A DNA stretch of 64,000 nt, taken from assembly GCF_000282095.2 (NCBI RefSeq), contig NZ_AKKC02000009.1:350147-414146 (forward strand), written 5' to 3'. The notes beneath the pieces were generated by a model. The model saw nothing but the letters and a program-made list of their open reading frames with translations. It searched no databases and was not told the origin of the DNA. Positions within the stretch are counted from its first letter, which is position 1, and each line of letters begins with the position of its first letter. This DNA is from Rhizobium sp. CF080. GTDB lineage: Bacteria; Pseudomonadota; Alphaproteobacteria; Rhizobiales; Rhizobiaceae. This document shows positions 52,863 to 60,813 of this stretch, in pieces. Made by a program: the position numbers and the translations under genes.

Positions 52863-53510
52863 ATGCCGAAGAATCCGAATCTTACCCTTGCCGGGCCAGA
52901 TCTCGCGGCACTTCTGTGCAGCCGTGTCTGCCATGACGTGATCTCCCCCGTCGGCGCGATCAACAACGGCCTCGAACTCCTCGACGAAGGTGCTGCCGAC
53001 AGCGACGCGCTCGACCTTATCCGCACTTCGGCCCTCAATGCCTCGGTACGCCTCAAGTTTGCGCGTCTCGCTTTCGGCGCCTCCGGTTCCGTCGGCGCGT
53101 CGATCGATACGGGCGAGGCCGAAAAGGCCGCCAAGGACTTCGCCATCGCCGAAAAGAAGACCGAGGTCACCTGGAACGGACCGCGGGCGATCATCGCCAA
53201 GAACCGGGTCAAGCTGCTCCTCAACCTCTTCCTCGTCGCCTATGCCGGCATTCCCCGCGGCGGCTCGGTCGACGTGACGCTGGAAAATCCGGAATACGAC
53301 GCGAAGTTCATCCTCACCATCAAGGGACGGATGATGCGCGTGCCGGCCAAATTCGTCGAGATCGCCAGCGGTACGCTCGAAGAGCCGATCGATGCCCATT
53401 CGATCCAGCCCTATTACACGGTGCTGCTTGCGGAAGAGTCCGGCATGGAGCTGAGGCACGTGGTTTCGGAAGACAAGATCGTCTTCATCGCCGAAACCGT
53501 GGCTGCTTGA
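52863..53510 (+). CDS. chpT: Histidine phosphotransferase ChpT
   Basis: A 215-residue phosphotransferase of the cell-cycle relay. The phosphoacceptor His24 lies in SRVCHDVISPVGAINNGLELLD. A degenerate ATPase-like C-terminal domain follows and ends SIQPYYTVLLAEESG. ChpT receives phosphate from CckA and passes it to CtrA and CpdR. It lies close to a single-domain receiver gene and ctrA, unlike in Caulobacter, where they are dispersed. AGGAG is seven bases before the start. Confidence 0.92.
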   Translation: MPKNPNLTLAGPDLAALLCSRVCHDVISPVGAINNGLELLDEGAADSDALDLIRTSALNASVRLKFARLAFGASGSVGASIDTGEAEKAAKDFAIAEKKTEVTWNGPRAIIAKNRVKLLLNLFLVAYAGIPRGGSVDVTLENPEYDAKFILTIKGRMMRVPAKFVEIASGTLEEPIDAHSIQPYYTVLLAEESGMELRHVVSEDKIVFIAETVAA

Positions 53511-53612
53511 GACGATCTGCAGTTGATTCGCGCCCAAGGGTAACCATTCATTAGTGCCATCCTCCTTATGATCAAGGCTCGGAACGAGAGCGGGTCAGGT
53601 CAGGGGAATAGG

Positions 53613-53975
53613 ATGCAGCGTTTGATGATTGCCGATGGATCGGACATTGTGCGAACGGTCGGCAAGCGCATCCTGTCGGAACTGGGCTTCCTCGTCGTCG
53701 AGGCCGGCACGGCGCGAGAGGCGGTGACGCGCTGCAATGCCGAGCTTCCCAATTTCCTGATCGTCGACGCGGGGCTGGAAGGCGCGCTCGACCTCATCGG
53801 CACCATCCGGGCGATGCCGAACGGCAAGAACATCCGTATCTTCTATTGCGTCATCGAGGCCGACCTGAAGAAGATGATGGCCGGCAAGCGCGCCGGTGCG
53901 GACGACTTCCTGCTGAAGCCCTTTGATCGCAAGATCCTGACGTCCGTCTTCTCGGCGCTGGCGCAGGCCGCCTGA
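53613..53975 (+). CDS. Single-domain response regulator
   Basis: A 120-residue receiver domain. Phosphoacceptor Asp52 is in NFLIVDAGLEGAL and the conserved Lys102 is in LLKPF. The acidic pocket begins MIADGSD (one Asp, where most receivers have two acids). No output domain. The start at 53613 has AGGGG six bases upstream. It may act with ChpT, 100 bp upstream, but its sequence is not that of CpdR or DivK as I know them. Receiver assignment is firm; partners are inference. Confidence 0.82.
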   Translation: MQRLMIADGSDIVRTVGKRILSELGFLVVEAGTAREAVTRCNAELPNFLIVDAGLEGALDLIGTIRAMPNGKNIRIFYCVIEADLKKMMAGKRAGADDFLLKPFDRKILTSVFSALAQAA

Positions 53976-54070
53976 TTCTCACACAGCGACATCCACTCGC
54001 CCAGCGGTGGCCCGCCCGGCGGCCGCTTTTCCGTTTTCGTCACGTTTCGTTTCGGGTCCGCAGGCGGCTC

Positions 54071-54107
54071 AAAACAAAACGTCCGCCGGGCAGACCAGGC
54101 GGACGTT
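54071..54107 (-). terminator. Intrinsic terminator of ctrA
   Basis: On the minus strand AACGTCCGCC pairs perfectly with GGCGGACGTT around a 10-base loop and is followed by TTGTTTTG. Confidence 0.85.
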
Positions 54108-54130
54108 TCGAAAGGGGACTATCAGGCAGC

Positions 54131-54829
<699 letters not shown>

Positions 54830-55252
54830 ATTTTTCCCCTTTACCGCCGCGTAAGGTCTCGTTGCCCCCTTACTCGATACGGATCCAGACTGAGCCTGAT
54901 TTGGAAGCTGCCACTAAATGGTTAACAAATTATGATTTAACCTGGCAAGGTTCATCATTTCGTTAAGCAAAATTAGTAGCAACCTGATTTCCCTTGAGGA
55001 TTGGTCATCACCAGGTTTGAATCAGCGGCTGAGGAAATTCCGCTAAGTGATTCATTCGACTCATACATTGTCGCGGCCAATTTAGGCCCTGGCATTTACC
55101 GACCCTTAAACGATCCGGTTTATCATTAATGATGCCCGTAAACGAAAGGTTAACGCGAAGCCCAATTTATTAACGTCGCGAAAATTTTTTGATCCGGAGT
55201 GTACCAATCCGGATACACGGGCCTGGGTCTCGCTATCCACGGAGTATTGCGT
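54830..55252. promoter_or_regulatory. ctrA-fliJ divergent regulatory region
   Basis: About 420 bp without a gene, AT-rich. It contains three GANTC (CcrM) sites at 55019-55023, 55049-55053 and 55058-55062. It also has several TTAAC half-sites, such as in GGTTAACAAATTATG (about 54919) and GGTTAACGCGAAG (about 55149). A CcrM-site cluster in a ctrA promoter fits the methylation-dependent control known in Caulobacter, but no perfect CtrA full box is seen. Confidence 0.6.
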
Positions 55253-55603
55253 ATGAAGTCGCGTGACAGCCTGGTTCGCCTGAAAAGTTTTCAGGTCACC
55301 GAAAAGCGTCGTCAACTGCAGCAATTGCAGATGATGATGGCCGAATTCGAGAGAATGTCCAAAGAACTCGAGCATCAGATCACTCTGGAAGAGAAGAAAT
55401 CCGGGATTACCGACCGGAATCACTTCGCTTATCCGACCTTCGCAAAGGCAGCCCGCCAGCGCGCGGACAATCTTCAGGTCTCGATTCGCGAGCTGAAGGT
55501 CCAGGAAGAAAGTGCCGAACTGGCGCTTGAGGAAGCAGAAGCCGAATTTGCCAAGGCTTCGGCGCTCGAAGAGCGCGATGGCGGAATGCGCGCCCGGGCT
55601 TAG
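55253..55603 (+). CDS. fliJ: Flagellar export protein FliJ-like
   Basis: A 116-residue all-helical coiled-coil protein. It starts MKSRDSLVRLKSFQVTEKRRQLQQL, as FliJ proteins do, and has a long central helix with EFERMSKELEHQI. FliJ is the central stalk of the flagellar type III export ATPase. Placement divergent from ctrA is a recurrent arrangement in rhizobia. The start at 55253 has GGAG eight bases upstream. Confidence 0.72.
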   Translation: MKSRDSLVRLKSFQVTEKRRQLQQLQMMMAEFERMSKELEHQITLEEKKSGITDRNHFAYPTFAKAARQRADNLQVSIRELKVQEESAELALEEAEAEFAKASALEERDGGMRARA

Positions 55604-55721
55604 CAAAGTCGGGCGGCATCAACGACGGAAATGTCATAATCTGGGGCGGTGCCGCGGTGCCGGGCCCCATTTCCGTTTTTAATTTTCGTTAATCCCTGTG
55701 ATTCGGGGTCCGGCCTCTGCG

Positions 55722-56000
55722 TTAACGAAGAATATCCTGCCACTCGGGGTGGCGTTCCACCTGGGCCTTGAAGAACGGGCAGAGCGGAATGATCTTCCAG
55801 CCGCCCTTGCGGGCTTCTTCGACCGCATGCAATGCGAGAGCCTGGCCGACCCCCTTGCCACGGAGCTCGTCGGGAACGCCGGTATGATCGACGATGACAA
55901 GTTCCGGCGATGCGCGCGAATAGGTCATTTCGGCAAAATGACCTTCGACCTCGGCCAGATAACGGCCGCCCGATCGCGATTCTTCGTGGGTGATATTCAT
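55722..56000 (-). CDS. GNAT-family N-acetyltransferase (YjdJ-like)
   Basis: A 92-residue compact acetyltransferase. The acetyl-CoA-binding motif is in ELRGKGVGQALALHAVEEARK, and IIPLCPFFKAQVERHPEW ends the domain. This is the short GCN5-related type with a VDHTGVPDELRG segment. Substrate is unknown. The start at 56000 (MNITHEESRSGG) fits the family; an in-frame start at 56180 would add an unrelated basic extension. Confidence 0.8.
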   Translation of the reverse strand: MNITHEESRSGGRYLAEVEGHFAEMTYSRASPELVIVDHTGVPDELRGKGVGQALALHAVEEARKGGWKIIPLCPFFKAQVERHPEWQDILR

Positions 56001-56106
56001 GATGACCCCGCTTTTGTGCTTCCGTCGATGATGTAATACGGGAAGGGCCGAAGGGAAATAGCCGCTCGGCCGACCCAAGCGTGACACATCGTCAACGGAG
56101 AAAGCG

Positions 56107-56559
56107 ATGAACTGGCTACGGCCACTTCTTCTGGTGCTGGCTGCAATCTTCCTGGCGCTCGGGCTGTTCCTGCCGATCATCCGATTCGAGCGACTCTATT
56201 TCTTCAGCGAGACGCCGTCTCTGCTGGAACTCGTCGCGGCGCTTTTCCGGGAGGGGGATGTGGCGCTGTCGCTGGTGGTCGGCCTGTTTTCGATCGTCTT
56301 TCCGATCGTCAAGCTCGCCGGGCTGGCGGTGCAGCTCTCCGGCCGGACAGCGGAGGCCGGACTTTTCCGCCGTGCGATGCCGCATCTTTCGAAATGGTCG
56401 ATGATGGACGTGATGCTGGTGGCGATCGTCGTCTTTGCGGCAAAGAGCAGCGGCCTGGCTGTTGCGGTCTCACAGCCCGGCCTCTGGTTCTACGCCGCCT
56501 CGGCCATCATCGCCGGGCTGCTGCCGTCACTGTCCCGGATCGGATCGGGGCAGAATTGA
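56107..56559 (+). CDS. Paraquat-inducible protein A-like membrane protein
   Basis: A 150-residue protein with four membrane segments. It consists of a single PqiA domain, starting with LGLFLPIIRFERLYFFSETPSLLELV, and includes SIVFPIVKLAGLAVQL and LSKWSMMDVMLVAIVVF. Double-domain PqiA/LetA proteins work with MCE-domain partners in lipid transport between membranes; no MCE gene is next to this one. A strong terminator follows. Confidence 0.82.
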   Translation: MNWLRPLLLVLAAIFLALGLFLPIIRFERLYFFSETPSLLELVAALFREGDVALSLVVGLFSIVFPIVKLAGLAVQLSGRTAEAGLFRRAMPHLSKWSMMDVMLVAIVVFAAKSSGLAVAVSQPGLWFYAASAIIAGLLPSLSRIGSGQN

Positions 56560-56576
56560 CCGATTCCTAGAAACCG

Positions 56577-56619
56577 AAAGGTGCCGTTGCGTTCGTGGCA
56601 GCGGCACCTTTTGTTTTCC
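56577..56619 (+). terminator. Intrinsic terminator after the pqiA-like gene
   Basis: AAAGGTGCCG (56577-56586) pairs with CGGCACCTTT (56602-56611), followed by TGTTTT. It may also serve the convergent sciP gene, since the opposite strand has a TTTC tail. Confidence 0.75.
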
Positions 56620-56648
56620 GGTGCGGGTCCGAGCCCGCGAATTCGGCG

Positions 56649-56924
56649 TCAGTGACGATATTGCTGAATGCGCGTGGTGCGCAGGCCGGCGAGGCCATGG
56701 TCGTTGATGGAGGACTGCCAGGACAGGAATTCCTCGACGGTGAGCGTGTAACGCTCGCAGGCTTCTTCCAAGCTCAACAGGCCGCCGCGAACCGCGGCTA
56801 CCACCTCTGCCTTTCGCCGGATGACCCAGCGGCGCGTATTGGCCGGGGGAAGATCGGCGATCGTCAAGGGGCTGCCATCGGGGCCGATGACATATTTTAC
56901 TCGGGGACGTATCAATTCGGTCAT
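56649..56924 (-). CDS. sciP: SciP-like CtrA inhibitor (DUF1153)
   Basis: A 91-residue protein with a helix-turn-helix and basic surface. It starts MTELIRPRVKYVIGPDGSPL and continues LTIADLPPANTRRWVIRRKAE. It has a helix with LLSLEEACERYTLTVEEFLSWQ and ends TRIQQYRH, all conserved in SciP. In Caulobacter SciP binds CtrA and stops it activating early genes in the cell cycle. It lies 1.8 kb beyond ctrA. Start at 56924; length matches the family. Confidence 0.88.
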   Translation of the reverse strand: MTELIRPRVKYVIGPDGSPLTIADLPPANTRRWVIRRKAEVVAAVRGGLLSLEEACERYTLTVEEFLSWQSSINDHGLAGLRTTRIQQYRH

Positions 56925-57118
56925 TGAACTCTCTACACAACGCAAGACCACGTCGGTGAGCCTAGCCGCCCAGTTTTAATATTTGACTAAATAGGCCGCA
57001 GCATTTGTTCCGACTGTGGCAACAATCGCATTGCGTGTCCCAAGGCAGGACGAAAAAGGCTGTTTGGCCTGGAAAATACGGCGTTTCGGTGCGTCAGGCT
57101 GCCTGCGAAAAAGCGAGA

Positions 57119-57856
57119 TCAGAAGCCTTCGCCGCCGCGGAATTCGGCAAGCAGCGTGCCGAACATGATGCGCAGGTCGAGGAAAATGGAGAAATTGTCG
57201 ATGTAATGGAGGTCGCAGGCGATGCGGGCGCGCGCCTTGCCGGCGCGATCCGTCGGCCCGCGCAGGCCGCGCATCTGTGCCAGCCCGGTCATGCCCGGCC
57301 GCATCGAATGGCGGCGATGATAGTCGGGAACCAGGTCCTCATAGGGGATGCCGGCTGCCAGCATGTCTATCGCGTGGCACCGCGGGCCGACCAGCGACAT
57401 GTCGCCTTTCAGAACGTTCAGCAACTGCGGCAGTTCGTCGACATTGGCCTTGCGGATGAGGGCGCCGACGCGGGTGACGCGTGGGTCGTTGCGCACGGTC
57501 TGCGCGATCCCTCGTTGATCACCGAGATCGGTGCGCATCGAGCGGAACTTGTAGACCCGGAACCTGCGGCCGTCCTTGCCCCAGCGCATCTGGGTGAAGA
57601 GGATCGATCCCTCACTGTCGAGGCGGATTGCGAGCGCGACTGCCAGCATCACGGGCAGGAGCATGATCAGCGCCGAAAGCGAGACGCCGATGTCGATCGC
57701 CCGCTTGGCGGCGAGCTGCATTCGGAGGCTGCCGCTGGATCCGAGGCCGGATTTAACGGATGAGGCCGATTGTCGGATGCGGGCTGGCGGCGGCGCGATA
57801 TGCCGCCCGCCGCGCGACCTGTCGGCGGTGTCGTCATGCAGATCAGGAACACTCAA
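57119..57856 (-). CDS. Undecaprenyl-phosphate sugar transferase (exopolysaccharide)
   Basis: A 245-residue bacterial sugar transferase. A membrane helix is at about residues 53-80 (RAIDIGVSLSALIMLLPVML...). The conserved catalytic set follows: FRVYKFRSMR, RKANVDELPQLLNVLKGDMSLVGPR and RPGMTGLAQMRG. It adds the first sugar-phosphate to undecaprenyl phosphate in surface polysaccharide assembly. About 47 hydrophilic N-terminal residues precede the helix. No other polysaccharide genes are adjacent. Confidence 0.87.
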   Translation of the reverse strand: MSVPDLHDDTADRSRGGRHIAPPPARIRQSASSVKSGLGSSGSLRMQLAAKRAIDIGVSLSALIMLLPVMLAVALAIRLDSEGSILFTQMRWGKDGRRFRVYKFRSMRTDLGDQRGIAQTVRNDPRVTRVGALIRKANVDELPQLLNVLKGDMSLVGPRCHAIDMLAAGIPYEDLVPDYHRRHSMRPGMTGLAQMRGLRGPTDRAGKARARIACDLHYIDNFSIFLDLRIMFGTLLAEFRGGEGF

Positions 57857-57985
57857 AACCAGCCACCCGTACTCGACGCCCGAAGCCCTAGAGGCAGCGG
57901 TGGTCCGTAATAGAACACCTCCATCACGGAGTCATCCGTCAATTTAACGGGTTGTTAAGCATGAATAGATGTTTCCGCCGCGCCT

Positions 57986-59017
57986 TCATGACAGCATTGC
58001 CAAAGAGAGTTCCGTCTTTCCGGCGCCCAGTTCCAGTTGTGCCGTTCCCGCATGACCGAGCGTCAGGTAGTCCCCGGCGGAAAAGGAATAAATTCCCGTC
58101 GCGGATTGTATCTGTGCTCCACCGGCGATGCCGTTCATCAGAATAAGCGTCTGCGTTGCATTGAGCATCAGGCTGGTCGCATGGCCGGACGACGACAGGA
58201 CCGAGACATTGAGGGCGACGAGATAGAGGCCGGTCGCCGGGGCCACGACCCGGTTGCCGCCGCCGGCGACCGCGGCGCCTAGAGAAAAACCGCCGTGGGC
58301 GAGGGCGAGCGTGGTGAAACCGCTCTGCTGGCCGGCCGTTGGGGTGAAGCTCGTACCGCTGCGAAAGGCACGGGCAGCCGGCTGGTTCGGTTGCGAGACA
58401 TGGCCGGCGGCCGAGATCGACAGCCCCGTTCTCCAGGTCGTCCCGTCGCTGACCTTGACGGAAAACTCGGTATTGCCGGCAAGGCCCATTTCCGCATAGC
58501 CCGTCCAGTTTGACTGGAAGAGCAGCGAGGCCGTGTCGGCGGAGGCGGCCTTGTTGACCTTGATCTGGTGGCCGTTGCCCGCGTGGCTGAACAGGCTTGC
58601 CGGCGAGGCAAGCGCCAGCCGGTTGGTGCTGTCGGGCGTCGCATTGATGCCGAGTTCGTCGACGCGGCCGGTGGCGGGCAGGGGAATGTCCTGCCAGAGC
58701 GTGCCGGAAAACACTTTCAGCTTTTCGACAGCGAGGAACCAGGCGCGCCAGCCTATACGCGGTTCTGCGAATGCCCAGTAGCCGTCCTGCCACGAGGCGA
58801 TACGTCCCGTCTTGCCGGTCCAGGCGCCGGTGGGCGCGGTCGCGACCAGGTAGCAAGCACCCTCCGCGGGGGCGCCGGGCGGGGTTGCGAGTTCCGCGAC
58901 GACGGTCAGATGCACCAGCGTATCGAGCCGCAGCAGCGCCTCGTTGTGGGTCACGTGTTTCTGCGCCTGCGAGGGCAGGATGAAAGGCATGTTCAGGTTT
59001 ACGGTCGTGTCAGCCAT
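57986..59017 (-). CDS. DUF2793 phage/GTA-type fibre protein with C1q-like C-terminus
   Basis: A 343-residue protein. The N-terminal DUF2793 domain (about residues 1-160) starts MADTTVNLNMPFILPSQAQK and has VTHNEALLRLDTLVHLTVV. A central region (about 115-215) leads to a C-terminal beta domain with VVAPATGLYLVALNVSVLSS, similar to C1q/TNF-like trimers that bind surface glycans. Such proteins occur at phage tails and with gene transfer agents. It is an orphan here, 130 bp upstream of a polysaccharide sugar transferase gene. GGAGAG precedes the start by five bases. Confidence 0.75.
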   Translation of the reverse strand: MADTTVNLNMPFILPSQAQKHVTHNEALLRLDTLVHLTVVAELATPPGAPAEGACYLVATAPTGAWTGKTGRIASWQDGYWAFAEPRIGWRAWFLAVEKLKVFSGTLWQDIPLPATGRVDELGINATPDSTNRLALASPASLFSHAGNGHQIKVNKAASADTASLLFQSNWTGYAEMGLAGNTEFSVKVSDGTTWRTGLSISAAGHVSQPNQPAARAFRSGTSFTPTAGQQSGFTTLALAHGGFSLGAAVAGGGNRVVAPATGLYLVALNVSVLSSSGHATSLMLNATQTLILMNGIAGGAQIQSATGIYSFSAGDYLTLGHAGTAQLELGAGKTELSLAMLS

Positions 59018-59268
59018 GGTTCTCTCCGTTCGGTTGCCACCAAGTCTAAGGCAGGTGGCGAAGGCGGGGAGAGCGGAGCGGCCAAGCCTTTGAAAAGGCT
59101 GGGGCGGCACTCCAGAAACATGCTCACCTTCAAGGGCGGCGTGACCGGAAAGCAACGGCGGCGGACAGGGTGGGCGTTTCGTCGCATCCGGGCTCTTCAG
59201 TGTCCTGATTGCGCTTGTCCTTTCTCTCGCATATGCGAATGTGAGCGCGGCGAGAGACAGGGAAAAGC

Positions 59269-60519
59269 ATGCGTTATTCGGCCTATTCGATCTTCAAGGA
59301 AGCGCTGTCCGGCAACCGGATGTGGAAGCCCGCCTGGCGCGAACCGCAGCCGAAGCCGCATTATGACGTGATCATCGTCGGTGGCGGCGGGCACGGGCTG
59401 GCAACGGCCTATTACCTCGCCAAGGAATTCGGCATCACCAATGTCGCGGTGCTCGAAAAAGGCTATCTCGGCTCCGGCAATGTCGGGCGCAACACGACGA
59501 TCATCCGTTCCAACTACCTGCTCGAAGGCAACAACCCGTTCTACGAATTTTCGCTGAAGCTCTGGGAAGGGCTGGAGCGGGATTTCAACTACAACGCCAT
59601 GGTCTCGCAGCGCGGCATGCTCAACCTCTTCCATTCCGACGGCCAGCGGGATCACTACGCGCGAAAGGGCAACGGCATGCGCCTGCATGGCGTCGATGCC
59701 GAACTGCTCGACCGCGAGCAGGTGCGCCGGAAAGCGCCCTATCTCAATTTCGACCACGCCCGTTTCCCGATCATGGGCGCGCTCTACCAGAAGCGGGCCG
59801 GGACTGTGCGGCATGACGCGGTCGCCTGGGGTTACGGCCGCGGTGCCGATGCCCACGGCGTCGACCTGATCCAGCATTGCGAGGTGACCGGCATCCGCCG
59901 CGAGAACGGCCTTGTCGTCGGGGTCGAGACGACCAGGGGCTTCATCGGCTGCAACAAGCTGGCGCTTGCGGCGGCCGGCAATACGACCACCGTCGGGCGG
60001 ATGGCCGATCTCGAACTGCCGATCGAGACGCATGTGCTGCAGGCCTTCGTCTCGGAAGGATTGAAGCCCGTCGTCGACCACGTGATCACCTATGGCGCCG
60101 GCCATTTCTACATATCGCAGTCGGACAAGGGCGGGCTGGTGTTCGGCGCCGAGATCGACTTCTATTCGTCCTATGCGCAGCGCGGCAACCTGCAGACCGT
60201 CGAGCACACGATGGAGGAGGGGGTGTCGCTGATCCCCGGCCTGTCGCGCGCGAAAGTGCTCAGGAGCTGGGGCGGGGTGATGGACATGTCGATGGACGGA
60301 TCGCCGATCATCGACCGCACGCCGATCGACAATCTCTATCTCAACTGCGGCTGGTGTTACGGCGGCTTCAAGGCGACGCCTGCCTCCGGCTTCTGTTTCG
60401 CCCACCTGATCGCCAAAAACGAGACGCATCACGTCTCGCGCTTCATGCGGCTCGACCGGTTCGAGCGCGGCTACACGATCGACGAAGCGGGCCGCGGCCC
60501 TCAGCCGAACCTCCACTGA
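59269..60519 (+). CDS. soxB: Sarcosine oxidase beta subunit
   Basis: A 416-residue FAD/FMN subunit of heterotetrameric sarcosine oxidase. It oxidises sarcosine to glycine and 5,10-methylene-tetrahydrofolate with H2O2. The FAD motif is VGGGGHG (residues 37-43). His182 in VRHDAVAWGYGRG is the likely covalent FMN site. The C-terminal ends with NCGWCYGGFKATPASG. Length is normal. It is the first gene of soxBDAG, with a promoter in the 250-bp gap upstream. GGAAAAGC is close to the start. Confidence 0.95.
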   Translation: MRYSAYSIFKEALSGNRMWKPAWREPQPKPHYDVIIVGGGGHGLATAYYLAKEFGITNVAVLEKGYLGSGNVGRNTTIIRSNYLLEGNNPFYEFSLKLWEGLERDFNYNAMVSQRGMLNLFHSDGQRDHYARKGNGMRLHGVDAELLDREQVRRKAPYLNFDHARFPIMGALYQKRAGTVRHDAVAWGYGRGADAHGVDLIQHCEVTGIRRENGLVVGVETTRGFIGCNKLALAAAGNTTTVGRMADLELPIETHVLQAFVSEGLKPVVDHVITYGAGHFYISQSDKGGLVFGAEIDFYSSYAQRGNLQTVEHTMEEGVSLIPGLSRAKVLRSWGGVMDMSMDGSPIIDRTPIDNLYLNCGWCYGGFKATPASGFCFAHLIAKNETHHVSRFMRLDRFERGYTIDEAGRGPQPNLH

Positions 60520-60531
60520 GCAAGATCCCCC

Positions 60532-60813
60532 ATGGCAAGCCTGATCACCTGTCCGCATTGCGGCACCAGACCCAAGGAAGAGTTTTCGATCCGCGGCGCC
60601 GCCGCGCCGAAACGCCCTTCGCCGACGGCCAAGGACGAGACCTGGCACGCTTATGTCTATGTCCGCGACAATCCGAAGGGGCGGTACAAAGAGTACTGGC
60701 ACCACGTCGCCGGCTGCCGCCGCTTTCTGGTGGTTGAGCGCGACAACCTCACCCATGAGGTCTTCGGCGTGACCGACGCTTCGGAATTCAAGCGGGCGGG
60801 AGCTGCCGAATGA
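60532..60813 (+). CDS. soxD: Sarcosine oxidase delta subunit
   Basis: A 93-residue zinc protein. Zinc ligands Cys7 and Cys10 (CPHC) and His58/Cys62 (HHVAGC) are visible. It is required to assemble the oxidase. It lies 12 bp after soxB and overlaps soxA by four bases. Confidence 0.93.
   Translation: MASLITCPHCGTRPKEEFSIRGAAAPKRPSPTAKDETWHAYVYVRDNPKGRYKEYWHHVAGCRRFLVVERDNLTHEVFGVTDASEFKRAGAAE

Noticed and set aside
54830..55252. Full CtrA boxes (TTAA-N7-TTAA) in the ctrA/fliJ region
   Set aside because: Only half-sites or wrong spacings (for example N11) were found; reported as half-sites only.
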